From NCBI GenBank assembly GCA_015061725.1, contig SUVX01000005.1, positions 41,052-105,051 on the forward strand: a stretch of DNA of 64,000 bases, in the 5' to 3' direction. This document shows positions 52,476 to 61,323 of the stretch, piece by piece. The stretch is from Lentisphaerota bacterium. GTDB taxonomy: Bacteria; Verrucomicrobiota; Lentisphaeria; Victivallales; Victivallaceae. The notes below the pieces were generated by a model that saw only the letters and a list, made by a program, of their open reading frames with translations, made no database searches and was not told where the DNA came from. The translations under genes were made by a program, and so were the position numbers. The first letter of the stretch is position 1; every line of letters begins with the position of its first letter.

Positions 52476-53545
52476 TTTGTGTACTCCTTATAAATACGCT
52501 TGATTGCTTCGCAGACTTCTGCGCAGCTGGGAACGTTTCCGCCCATGCGGTTGCAGAGTTCGACGGGGAGTTTGCATTCAAGAGCAAGTTTAACATCTTC
52601 GATCATCTGTCCTGCGCTCATTTCGAGGCTGACGACGACTTTGGCTTTGCCGTTTTCAACAACTTTTTTGAAGTTGTCATTGGGGAACGGGTAAACCATC
52701 TGCGGACGGATCAGACCGACTTTGAGTCCCTGGGCGCGCAGTTCGGAAACCGCTCCCTGAGCAATACGGGAGCAGATACCGTAGGCGACAATCACCAGTT
52801 CCGCATCATCGACCATGAATTCTTCGGCACGCTGTTCGGTGCGTTCGATTTCGCGGTATTTGTTCTGCAGTTTGCGGTTGAGGGCTTCAAGATCATCATA
52901 CTCCATGTAAATAGAGGTGATGTAGTTGGCTTTGCCGTCGATGATTTTGCCCATCTTCCAGTCGGGATCATAGTCATAGGGCTTGGGATCGGGCAGCTGG
53001 ACGGATTCCATCATCTGACCGATAACGCCGTCAGCCATGACGTAGGCGGGCATACGGTACTTTTCAGCCATTTCAAAGGCGAGAACCGTGAAGTCGCACA
53101 TTTCCTGAACGGAGTTGGGGGTGAAGACCAGACAGTGATAACTGCCGTGACCGCCGCCCTTGACCAGCTGGAAATAGTCCGCCTGTTCAGGACCGATGTT
53201 ACCGAGTCCCGGACCGCCGCGGGTGACGTCGATGATGACCGCAGGCATTTCGTAGGCGGCAAGATAACTGACACCTTCCTGCTTCAAACTGATACCCAGA
53301 CCGGAACTGCCGGTCATGGCGCGGCGTCCGCTTGCGGCGGCACCGATGACCATGTTGATGGCACCGATTTCGGATTCAGCCTGAATGAAGGGGCGTTTCA
53401 GGCGGGGGAAGAGCAAAGCGGCGGTGTGAGCCACTTCACTTGCCGGGGTGATCGGGTAACCGAAGAAACAGTCGCAGCCCGCGAGCAGAGCGCCGTAAAC
53501 GGCGGCTTCATTGCCTTTGAGCAGCAAGCGTTGATTGTACTGCAT
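52472..53545 (-). CDS. korA: 2-oxoacid:ferredoxin oxidoreductase, alpha subunit
   Basis: The start at 53545 (MQYNQRLLLKGNEAAVYGAL) has GAGGAG 7 nt upstream; a longer frame to 53653 would cross the ferredoxin gene. The 357-residue protein has FGYPITPASEVAHTA and GRRAMTGSSGLGISLKQEG, typical of alpha (POR_N) subunits of KOR/VOR enzymes, and a C-terminal domain with LIRPQMVYPFP. It lies between the ferredoxin gene (4-nt gap) and the beta-gamma gene (4-nt overlap). The order ferredoxin-alpha-beta-gamma is typical of KorDABC loci. Confidence 0.9.
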   Translation of the reverse strand: MQYNQRLLLKGNEAAVYGALLAGCDCFFGYPITPASEVAHTAALLFPRLKRPFIQAESEIGAINMVIGAAASGRRAMTGSSGLGISLKQEGVSYLAAYEMPAVIIDVTRGGPGLGNIGPEQADYFQLVKGGGHGSYHCLVFTPNSVQEMCDFTVLAFEMAEKYRMPAYVMADGVIGQMMESVQLPDPKPYDYDPDWKMGKIIDGKANYITSIYMEYDDLEALNRKLQNKYREIERTEQRAEEFMVDDAELVIVAYGICSRIAQGAVSELRAQGLKVGLIRPQMVYPFPNDNFKKVVENGKAKVVVSLEMSAGQMIEDVKLALECKLPVELCNRMGGNVPSCAEVCEAIKRIYKEYTK

Positions 53546-53549
53546 GATG

Positions 53550-53777
53550 TTACTCCTCAATTTCAAAAATGGTGATGGCACCGGGTTCGGGGCACTGATG
53601 GAAACAGGCGCCGCAGCCGATACAATTTTCAGGTTCGCTTGCAACGACGGCAAGATAACCCTGAATATTGATTTCTTTACCGACAGAGATCAGTTTTTTG
53701 GGGCAGGCGGGGACGCAGCGTCCGCAGCCTTTGCACTCATCCTTGCTGATTTGGATACGATGTTTTTTTCCAGCCAT
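53550..53777 (-). CDS. korD: 4Fe-4S ferredoxin-like subunit of the 2-oxoacid oxidoreductase
   Basis: A 75-residue protein with two ferredoxin motifs, CKGCGRCVPACP near residue 10 and CIGCGACFHQCPEP near residue 50, each binding a [4Fe-4S] cluster. The ATG at 53777 (MAGKKHRIQ) is used; a GTG 15 nt upstream abuts a GGGA and is a possible alternative. It precedes the alpha subunit by 4 nt. It is the likely electron carrier or acceptor of the complex. Confidence 0.88.
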   Translation of the reverse strand: MAGKKHRIQISKDECKGCGRCVPACPKKLISVGKEINIQGYLAVVASEPENCIGCGACFHQCPEPGAITIFEIEE

Positions 53778-53965
53778 GATGTTGGATCGCACTCCCTTTT
53801 ACAGTTGACAGTTTCAATTCTTCCGAATTTTTCAATGCGCACCGCTCAAAGGTGCTTTTGTGAAAAATTCACACAATTTTTCTTTATTTTGATAATATAC
53901 ACCGCTTTGTGTAAAATTTCCAGTCCGTGTTTTTTTTATTGTCCGATTCAGCGCAAGATTCCGGA

Positions 53966-55966
53966 TCAAATTGACTCTGCAAAGATGTATTGTTTTTTAT
54001 CAAGTGCGCAAGAGACAACGCCTTTTCCGGTACTTGTGAGCGTACCTCTGCCTGAAATTATCTGCCATGAAGAGGCGGAAGAGTGGGGCAGAATGAGGGT
54101 TGTTTCTGTTTCTTCACAATCCTTTTCTCTGAAAATCAGCAGAAATGTTTTACCGCTTGTTTTATTCCATGCGATGAATCCGGTGACGGACTTGCCGTCG
54201 GGACGTGCGCCGACAGGGAAGATGTCGCAATGGCTGAATTCCTCTCTGTAATTTTTGTGAAGATCATTCATCTTTTTCAAGACCAGTCTGCTTTCAGCAC
54301 TGATTTTTGACGGAGCCGTCCAGATCAGAGGATTGGCAAAAAGGGCGATGGCTGCCCAGTATTCCAACGGGTAGACATCGGGTCTTGCTTCCGGATATTT
54401 TTCATAGGCGGCGGGGTTGATGTCATCGGGCGAGGGAATTTCTATCTGCAAATCAGACGGCGTCAGATATTTTGAAAGATCCCACAGATTCCGCAAAGTC
54501 CTTTCCGGGTGGTAATCAACGGCGCAATCATGGTAATAGTGGCAGTAACGGTTTTCAAGAAAGATGTTGCCGTATTCCAGAAACATCCAGTACCCGGGAC
54601 GCTGTCCGTTGGTCGTATCCAGATTGAAATAAACATTTCCATCGGTTTCATCACGGACAAATTCAAGCAGTTTTCTCAGGTTGTCTTCTGCCTTCTTGCT
54701 GCGGATGAGAACGCCGTCGATTTTGAAATTGGTGAAGCCGTATTTTTTGTAAAAATCAAGGATTTGACCTGCAATCATTTCCCAATCTTCATATTCACAG
54801 TTGAGAGAAGGGGCAATCCACAATGCAGGTTTGACGCCGGCTTTTTTTGCGGCGGCAATAACATTGTCAAAAGTTCCGTTGAAGTGTCTTTTTGAAACGG
54901 TCCAGAAATCTTCGCGGATGCGTTTGTTGTAAATTTGAAGATCCGCCAGACCGCTTTCGTTCTGCCATTGGTCATCGATCTGATAAAAATCCGCACCGAT
55001 TTCTCCGGCAGCTTTCATTTCTTCAATGATAAATGCCTCACTGACGTACTGCCGGAATTTGCCGCACCCCCAGGGATTGACCATGATATTGAGGTCTTTG
55101 GCGGGGTAGCGCAGACGGATGAAGGCTTTGAGCAGCAGGTGTTTTTCCTCTTCAGAAGAATACACAATCAAATCATGGCGGTATCCTTTGAAACTGCTGT
55201 TGCGATGAACTTCAAAGGGATGAATGCCCCAACCGCAGGAATCAATGCGTTTTCCGCTGATTTTAAAATCATAATCTTCAAGGTCGCGCCGTTCTCCGCT
55301 CGGGGGGGCCTCCTGAACGAAAACAAATCCGGCGCCGGTGTCATCGCTGCAGAAAAGCAGATTGCCGTTGAGAAATTCCTGATCTTTTACCTGCGTTTCA
55401 ACGACAAGCGTATTGGTGGTGTCAGTTCGTCCTCTGAATTCAACGGCAAGCGCCGGACGGACATTTTCGGCACAAGTGATACTGTCTGCAATAGATTCCC
55501 GCTGATTGGTGAAATATCTTGCTTGATTCAGATTGCCTCTGTTGGTCCAGAAAACCATCGGCTGAACTTCAAGAGAGATAAAGTTTTCAACTGAAATGGC
55601 TGGAAAATCCGGATAAATCAGGTAATCTCTGCGGTATTTTGTTTCAGAAAAAGGTTCGTCCATGAAAACGGAGACTTTCACATGTCCGGAGTCTTTGTAA
55701 CTGCCTGAAATATATTCCGCTGAAATATTTGTTATATACCACTTGATTTTCGCATCGGAAACGGCATTGTGCATACCGATAAAAGCGATATCGGGGGTGT
55801 CTTTGTCTGCGGAGGCAAATTCTCTGCCGTCAGCTCCTGTCAGAGAAACAGTTTTGGGCGCACCGGAAGAAAGATCGAATTTTCTGCAAATCCTGCTGTT
55901 GCGGATGATGAGAGATGTATCATCGGACAGCACCTCAATATCCTTGTAACTGAATAACGTTTTCAT
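53966..55966 (-). CDS. GH36-like alpha-galactosidase (cytoplasmic)
   Basis: A 666-residue protein with no signal peptide. The catalytic region shows YQIDDQW near residue 329, with the Asp-Asp pair typical of clan GH-D, and FTNFKIDGV near residue 412, where Asp is the likely nucleophile. The N-terminal beta-sandwich spans about residues 1-300, and the C-terminal end is a beta domain. It most likely releases alpha-galactose from oligosaccharides in the cytoplasm. The ATG has no clear ribosome site. It is 46 nt downstream of the unknown gene 56013-56651. Confidence 0.8.
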   Translation of the reverse strand: MKTLFSYKDIEVLSDDTSLIIRNSRICRKFDLSSGAPKTVSLTGADGREFASADKDTPDIAFIGMHNAVSDAKIKWYITNISAEYISGSYKDSGHVKVSVFMDEPFSETKYRRDYLIYPDFPAISVENFISLEVQPMVFWTNRGNLNQARYFTNQRESIADSITCAENVRPALAVEFRGRTDTTNTLVVETQVKDQEFLNGNLLFCSDDTGAGFVFVQEAPPSGERRDLEDYDFKISGKRIDSCGWGIHPFEVHRNSSFKGYRHDLIVYSSEEEKHLLLKAFIRLRYPAKDLNIMVNPWGCGKFRQYVSEAFIIEEMKAAGEIGADFYQIDDQWQNESGLADLQIYNKRIREDFWTVSKRHFNGTFDNVIAAAKKAGVKPALWIAPSLNCEYEDWEMIAGQILDFYKKYGFTNFKIDGVLIRSKKAEDNLRKLLEFVRDETDGNVYFNLDTTNGQRPGYWMFLEYGNIFLENRYCHYYHDCAVDYHPERTLRNLWDLSKYLTPSDLQIEIPSPDDINPAAYEKYPEARPDVYPLEYWAAIALFANPLIWTAPSKISAESRLVLKKMNDLHKNYREEFSHCDIFPVGARPDGKSVTGFIAWNKTSGKTFLLIFREKDCEETETTLILPHSSASSWQIISGRGTLTSTGKGVVSCALDKKQYIFAESI

Positions 55967-56012
55967 GTTTTATTGATGTTTTGATTGAAACAGGTTCGGG
56001 CGGATATCCGGG

Positions 56013-56651
56013 TCAGTTTTTTGTCAGATTCCAGAGGTGAACGACCCAGTCATTGATCAGGCTGATTTTTTTGAGGTGTTTTTTTATCAGCGGTTCAGCT
56101 TCGGGTATATAACCTGCCATGAAATCCAGCGTACCCTCAAGAACTCTGATGTCTGACAGTACAAACTTTGCCAGCGTTGTGCGAAGACCGGGATCGGCTT
56201 CAGATGATGTACAGGCGTCTGCAAAGTCGGCAATTCTTGCAAGCAGCCTGCTGTAAAAACAGGCAGTGCTGATCCCCCAGGGACGCAGATAATCGGGAAA
56301 TGAAGATATATAATTTTCGTTCCACTCACATGCAAGAGCATCCAGCATATCAATCATCAGTTCTCCTGAACTGAAAACGGTGGGAACGCGGGATTCGCTT
56401 TCTTCATCAGTATCCTCATCTTCGTCCTCAAGCTCCGGAGTAAGGTAGGACCAGCAGTGCAGAACATTTTCGTTTTCTTCTGAAATCAGTTCTTTTTTTG
56501 CTGCGACAGACCGGGAGATGAATTCTTCTTCATCCGGCATATCCAGATGAAGAGGCAGCGCGGAAAAATAGGCGCAGATCCTGCGTTCATCACGCCGGAT
56601 CTCGCTTTCCCATCGGGATTCATCCCAGTCGCGCTGCTGAAAACGTTCCAT
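56013..56651 (-). CDS. Unknown 212-residue protein
   Basis: I do not recognise this protein. It is soluble, mostly helical in character, and strongly acidic around residues 70-90 (an Asp/Glu-rich stretch). No signal peptide or known motif is evident. Its start follows rsfS by 4 nt and its end precedes the GH36-like gene by 46 nt. It probably shares the mfd-nadD-rsfS transcript. Confidence 0.6.
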   Translation of the reverse strand: MERFQQRDWDESRWESEIRRDERRICAYFSALPLHLDMPDEEEFISRSVAAKKELISEENENVLHCWSYLTPELEDEDEDTDEESESRVPTVFSSGELMIDMLDALACEWNENYISSFPDYLRPWGISTACFYSRLLARIADFADACTSSEADPGLRTTLAKFVLSDIRVLEGTLDFMAGYIPEAEPLIKKHLKKISLINDWVVHLWNLTKN

Positions 56652-56655
56652 CGGA

Positions 56656-57021
56656 TTATTTACCCCAGAGGGATTCCAGGTTGTATTTTTCTCTGGTTTC
56701 CGGAGTCATCACATGGATGATGACCGTGCCGAAATCCAGCAGCGCCCAACCGCACTCGGTGACGCTGACTTCAGGACGGTGCAGCGTTTTTCTGCCCAGT
56801 TTTTCCAGAACTTCGCGTTCAATGAAGCCGACAAGCGCACGCAGCTGCGGTTCGGAGTTGGCGGTTGCAATCACAATAAAATCTGCAATGCTTGAAACGT
56901 TGCCGATGGGAATACAAACAACATCTTCAGCCAGTTTATCTTCAGCACACTTGACGCAGAGCTGTGCCATTTCTGCGGGATCGACTTTTTGCATTTTCAC
57001 TTCTTCATTCATAAAAATCAC
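56656..57021 (-). CDS. rsfS: Ribosomal silencing factor RsfS
   Basis: A 121-residue protein of the RsfS/YbeB family, with the pattern ADFIVIATANSEPQLRAL, the GWALLDFGTVIIHVM strand motif and the final REKYNLESLWG. It binds ribosomal protein uL14 and blocks 30S joining during starvation. The GTG at 57021 has AGGA 4 nt away, and the ATG at 57012 is an alternative. It follows nadD after 9 nt, a common pair. Confidence 0.93.
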   Translation of the reverse strand: MIFMNEEVKMQKVDPAEMAQLCVKCAEDKLAEDVVCIPIGNVSSIADFIVIATANSEPQLRALVGFIEREVLEKLGRKTLHRPEVSVTECGWALLDFGTVIIHVMTPETREKYNLESLWGK

Positions 57022-57030
57022 TTTTTCCTT

Positions 57031-57675
57031 TCAATCCGTGTAGAGACGGTATTTTTCACAATAATCTGCCACACGGTCATTCAACAGACTTTTGTCCTCA
57101 TTATTAATATTACTCTTGTTTGCGGTTTTGACAAGAGAATTTCTGATTCCCGTTGAAGATATTTCAAAAAACGCACCGTTTATGACACCTGAAAGCAGTT
57201 TTTGCGCCTTTTTTTCCTCCCAATGACACAGGAGAGCTTCAAGAGAAATGATTTCTCCGGGGCGCGGATAGGTGAGGATCACATACTTTTCAAGCAGTTC
57301 CTCTGCCTTGTACCAACTGTGCAGTGCCAGCAGGGAGTCCGCACCGATGAGCAGGGCAGGTTCTTCATCATGCGGAAGTTCAGCCGCAAAGTGTTTCAGT
57401 ACTTCAAAGGTGTACGACGGTTGAAGTTTGATACGTTCCTCAAGGTCGCTTGCAAACATATTTTCTTTGCCATCAATCAGCAGATTCACCATTGCCAGAC
57501 GGTGATGAAAAGGAGCGGCCTTTTTATTCTGTTTGTGCGGCTGACTCCATGAGGGCACCCAGACGACTTTACCGCAGAGTCCTGAGTTCAATGCACCCTG
57601 AGCCACGCCCAGATGTCCGTTGTGGGGCGGGTTGAAACTGCCGCCGAAAAAGGCTGTCAGATTTTTTCCGTTCAT
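57031..57675 (-). CDS. nadD: Nicotinate-nucleotide adenylyltransferase
   Basis: A 214-residue nucleotidyltransferase with GGSFNPPHNGHLG near residue 11 (the HxGH site), the VPSWSQPHK motif near residue 40 and LIGADSLLALHSWYKAEELL near residue 109. It converts NaMN to NaAD in NAD synthesis. Its start overlaps the mfd stop by 4 nt. Length is normal. Confidence 0.94.
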   Translation of the reverse strand: MNGKNLTAFFGGSFNPPHNGHLGVAQGALNSGLCGKVVWVPSWSQPHKQNKKAAPFHHRLAMVNLLIDGKENMFASDLEERIKLQPSYTFEVLKHFAAELPHDEEPALLIGADSLLALHSWYKAEELLEKYVILTYPRPGEIISLEALLCHWEEKKAQKLLSGVINGAFFEISSTGIRNSLVKTANKSNINNEDKSLLNDRVADYCEKYRLYTD

Positions 57676-60600
57676 TTTGTTCCAGCTTTCTTGACGATAT
57701 CCGTCAGTATTTTAAGGCGCAGCAGCGGCGGATTGCGGTAGTCAATGACGGGCTGTTTGCCGTTTTCTGTTCTGTAAATCGTGCCGCCGGTATTGTTGAG
57801 TGTGACTTTTCCGTTGTAAACCATGAGATTCCGGTATCCGGAACGGGCAACGGCGATCCGCAGTTTGGTGTAGAGCAAAAGATTTTTCGCTTCCGTCGGC
57901 AGCGGACCGAAACGGTCGGCAAGTTCTTCACCAAAGGCATCGGTTGCCTCTTCGCTGTCAAGGGCGGCAAGGCGGCGGTAGACATCCAGACGCAGACGTT
58001 CTCCGCCGATGTATTTTTCAGTAAAGGCGGCGATGATTTCCTGCTCCGGATTTCCGTTGAGTGTGAACTTGATGAAGTCTACGGCGATTTCTGTTTCGGG
58101 GAGCAGGTCAAGTTTCTGACCTTTTAAACTTGCAACTTCCTGTTTAAGCAGGTGACAGTAAAGATCAAATCCGATCAGATTAAGATGTCCGGACTGCTCC
58201 ACGCCCAGCAGATTGCCGGAACCGCGGATTTCAAGATCGCGCAGTGCCAGCTGGAATCCCGCCCCCTGATGGGAACAGCGGCGGATGGCTGAAAGACGTT
58301 TGCGGGCATCGGTGCTGATCAACTGGTTGCGGGGCAGCAGTAAGTAGCAGTATGCCTGATTTTTCCAGCGTCCGACTCTGCCGCGCAGCTGATAAAGTTC
58401 GGCAAGTCCGAAACGGTCGGCGCGGTCAATGATCATGGTATTGGCGTTGGGAACGTCAAGTCCGGATTCAATGATCGTACTGCACACAAGCACATCAATT
58501 TCTCCCCGCAGGAATTTTGTCATGGTTTCTTCGAGATCCTTTTCGTGCATCTGTCCGTGTGCAACGGCAATTCTTGCCGATTCCGGGAGCATTTTCTGAA
58601 GTTTCGCCGCACAGTCATCAATGGTTTTGACCCGGTTGTGCAGATAATAAACCTGTCCGCCGCGCGCAAGTTCTGCTGAGACGGCATCCAAAACAAGTTT
58701 GTCATCCTCAGGAGAAATCACCGTTTTGACCGGCAGCCGGAGTTTGGGTGCGGTTGACAAAGTACTCAAATCCCGTGCGCCTGCCATGGCAAGATAAAGG
58801 GTGCGCGGAATGGGCGTTGCAGACATTGCAAGCACATCCGCTTCGGTGCGGAATTGTCTCAAACGCTCTTTGTGATTGACCCCGAAACGCTGTTCTTCAT
58901 CAATGATGACCAGACCGAGATTTTTGTATTTGATTCTATCCGTGCAAAGTCTGTGAGTGCCGATAACGATATCCAGTCCGCCGGAGTGAAGAAGATCGGT
59001 GACCCGGTTCTGTTCAGCGGTACTGCGCAGACGGCTGAGTTCGCCGATGGTGACAGGATACTTGGCAAAACGCTTCTTGAAACTTTGAAAATGCTGATGG
59101 ACAAGCACCGTCGTCGGCGCAAGCACCGCCACCTGGTATCCGGATGCGACTGCCATGAATGCCGCACGCATGGCAAGTTCGGTTTTGCCGTACCCCACGT
59201 CCCCGCAGAGAAGACGGTCCATCGGACGGGTGGACTCCATATCATGAGCGATTTCAACCGTTGCGCGTTTCTGGTCGCGGGTGTCCTCAAAGGGGAACGC
59301 GCGCAGAAAACCCTTGATGGCAGGACTGCGTTCAAACGAAATCCCCGGCAGTGCCTGGCGGATTGCCTGCATGCGGAGCATTTCAGCCGCATAGGAACGG
59401 ACGCCTTTCCGGGCATTTTCCTTGTCTTTATCCCAGCGTTTGCCCCCGAGTGTGTGCAGCGGAACTTTCCCCGGTGCGCCCAGATAACGGCTCAATTTAT
59501 TGGCGTGGAGCAGCGGCACATAAAGCTGTTTGCCGTCCCGGTATTCGATAACCAGAACCTCTCTTGAAACGCCGTTGGTCGTCAGCGTTTTGAATCCCCT
59601 GAAAATACCGATACCGTGATCCAGATGAACGGCGTAATCGCCGGTTTCCAGATCAGCAAGCACGATTTCATCCTGTTTGGGCGGCGGCAGAGGCACTTCT
59701 TCTGCGGGCAGTTTTTCTTCATCGGCACCGGTGTTGAATGTTCTGAATCCGGCGGAAGTCAATTCACTTTCGCTGATTGCCAGCAGGTCTTCTTCAACTA
59801 AACGGAATCCGGATTCTGTTTCCAGACAGTCAAATTCAATATTATCCGTATCCATGCCGTTGGTGCGGCACCACTTCTGCAATTCCGGAATGTCCTCTTC
59901 TTTACGGGTGAAGAGAACCACAGTTCCGTTGCGTTCCAAAGTTGAGGAGATATCATTTTTCAAAAGTTCCAGATTGATTGCCGCCGCCTTCTCAGCTGCT
60001 TCAGGAGAAACGTTTGCCGCTTTTCCTGAAAAATCCGCCGGCTGTATGTCTTCTGAACCGTGAACGAGGACCTCCGGCACTTCAGCAGCATCGTAAAAAA
60101 ATGTCGCTTCACTTCCAGACGTTCTTTTTTGCAGAATATCCTTATAACGGTCAACTTCTTCCTGCGTCAGATAATTGGTGATTTTTTCAAGCGTATCTCC
60201 GGGGTGAACTGTCAGCAGGTGCCAGGGACGGAAGTCAAAATAGGCAAACACATCCGAATCAGCCTCTCCGCCTGCGGTAATGCCGGATCTGCCGATGATA
60301 CGGTACTCGCTGACCGGTCCGGTCGAACGCTGGGTCGCCGGATTAAAGAGACGCAGCGTTTCCACAGTATCTCCGAAAAACTCCACCCGGCAGGGCGCAT
60401 CATGGGCGGGACTGTACAAATCAATGATACCGCCGCGTTTGGCAAATTCTCCTGAAACGGTTACTTCATATTCATCGTCGTAATCCAGCGCAACCAGTTT
60501 TTCAAGCAGAACTTGCGGCGGAATTTCCATATCCGGTTCAAGGATGAGCGCCGCCTCTTTGATTTCAGCAGGAGATTGTGCCGGTCCCAGCAGGGAATTG

Positions 60601-60944
60601 ATACTGCCGATGACAAGATCATATTTTTTATTGAGAAGATCATCCAATGCTCTTGCTCTGCGGCTTTCTCCGCCCGGAAAAAGCAGTTTGCCCCGTCCGC
60701 ATTCGGGAACGGCGAGAAAATCCAAGTTGATATCCAGTTTTTCCGTCCATACCCGGATTTCCTCTTCCAGAGCATCCGCCGATGCCGAATCAGGCAATGT
60801 GGCAACCAGAGTGGTCTTTTTTTGCAGACACACCCTGAGAATCAGGAGCGCAAGAACTGAAAGTTCACTTCCTGCACACCCTGAAAGTTGACTTTTTTCT
60901 GCTGAAAAAAATTTTTTCAGTTTTTTTTGCCATTTTTTTGTCAT
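57672..60944 (-). CDS. mfd: Transcription-repair coupling factor
   Basis: A 1090-residue Mfd protein. The N-terminal UvrB-like part spans about residues 1-370. It is followed by the RNA-polymerase-interacting CarD-like domain (YAVHLDHGIGIFRG) and by the RecG-type translocase with LLCGDVGYGKTELAMRAA (Walker A), VIIDEEQRFGV (Walker B) and SGNLLGVEQSGH. The C-terminal TRCF domain is present. It removes stalled RNA polymerase and recruits UvrA. It is a little shorter than the 1150 residues of E. coli. Confidence 0.95.
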   Translation of the reverse strand: MTKKWQKKLKKFFSAEKSQLSGCAGSELSVLALLILRVCLQKKTTLVATLPDSASADALEEEIRVWTEKLDINLDFLAVPECGRGKLLFPGGESRRARALDDLLNKKYDLVIGSINSLLGPAQSPAEIKEAALILEPDMEIPPQVLLEKLVALDYDDEYEVTVSGEFAKRGGIIDLYSPAHDAPCRVEFFGDTVETLRLFNPATQRSTGPVSEYRIIGRSGITAGGEADSDVFAYFDFRPWHLLTVHPGDTLEKITNYLTQEEVDRYKDILQKRTSGSEATFFYDAAEVPEVLVHGSEDIQPADFSGKAANVSPEAAEKAAAINLELLKNDISSTLERNGTVVLFTRKEEDIPELQKWCRTNGMDTDNIEFDCLETESGFRLVEEDLLAISESELTSAGFRTFNTGADEEKLPAEEVPLPPPKQDEIVLADLETGDYAVHLDHGIGIFRGFKTLTTNGVSREVLVIEYRDGKQLYVPLLHANKLSRYLGAPGKVPLHTLGGKRWDKDKENARKGVRSYAAEMLRMQAIRQALPGISFERSPAIKGFLRAFPFEDTRDQKRATVEIAHDMESTRPMDRLLCGDVGYGKTELAMRAAFMAVASGYQVAVLAPTTVLVHQHFQSFKKRFAKYPVTIGELSRLRSTAEQNRVTDLLHSGGLDIVIGTHRLCTDRIKYKNLGLVIIDEEQRFGVNHKERLRQFRTEADVLAMSATPIPRTLYLAMAGARDLSTLSTAPKLRLPVKTVISPEDDKLVLDAVSAELARGGQVYYLHNRVKTIDDCAAKLQKMLPESARIAVAHGQMHEKDLEETMTKFLRGEIDVLVCSTIIESGLDVPNANTMIIDRADRFGLAELYQLRGRVGRWKNQAYCYLLLPRNQLISTDARKRLSAIRRCSHQGAGFQLALRDLEIRGSGNLLGVEQSGHLNLIGFDLYCHLLKQEVASLKGQKLDLLPETEIAVDFIKFTLNGNPEQEIIAAFTEKYIGGERLRLDVYRRLAALDSEEATDAFGEELADRFGPLPTEAKNLLLYTKLRIAVARSGYRNLMVYNGKVTLNNTGGTIYRTENGKQPVIDYRNPPLLRLKILTDIVKKAGTK

Positions 60945-60950
60945 AGCGGC

Positions 60951-60978
60951 TTGATATTTCTTTTCAATCGTTTATAAT
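60951..60978 (+). promoter_or_regulatory. Promoter of the sigma factor gene
   Basis: TTGATA (60951-60956), 16 nt and a consensus TATAAT (60973-60978) lie on the plus strand in the 379-nt gap between mfd and the sigma gene. If used, transcription would start near 60985 and leave a leader of about 340 nt before the ATG at 61324. No gene was seen in that gap; it holds the hairpins listed next and A/T-rich stretches. Confidence 0.5.
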
Positions 60979-61187
60979 GTCATCAAAATGAGATTTCGCA
61001 TCCGTGTGATCGGAGTTTTCCGTTCGATTGCGGATACTGAAATGGTCGCTGATATATTATAAACCAACTTTTGATATTTTGATAGCCGCAAAATAAAAAA
61101 ATGTTGTTTTTTATGTCAGCAGATGAACCGGAGTTTGAATATTCCGGCAAAAAAAAGGGGGATTCCATTCGGACATATACCGGTTGA

Positions 61188-61211
61188 TCCGGGATAATTT
61201 TTTGTCCCGGA
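61188..61211 (+). promoter_or_regulatory. Leader hairpin 1 of the sigma factor gene
   Basis: TCCGGGA (61188-61194) pairs perfectly with TCCCGGA (61205-61211) around a T-rich 10-nt loop. The stem lies in the 5' leader and is 113 nt before the start codon. It is not followed by a T run, so it is not an ordinary terminator. Confidence 0.5.
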
Positions 61212-61235
61212 GGAATGGCACAGAATTTTTTGTTC

Positions 61236-61256
61236 AGGACAGCTTGCCACTGTCCT
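61236..61256 (+). promoter_or_regulatory. Leader hairpin 2 of the sigma factor gene
   Basis: AGGACAG (61236-61242) and CTGTCCT (61250-61256) form a 7-bp stem with a 7-nt loop, 24 nt after the first hairpin. Together they give a structured leader whose function is not evident. Confidence 0.45.
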
Positions 61257-61323
61257 CCGGCGGATCGCTTATTTGTCGGGTGTGGGACCGCTGCGGAAAA
61301 TTATCGCGACAGGAGATTTTATT

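Noticed and set aside
60945..61323. tRNA, small regulatory RNA or riboswitch in the sigma leader
   Set aside because: No cloverleaf and no known riboswitch core could be recognised. Only two simple hairpins are seen, and these are reported as such.
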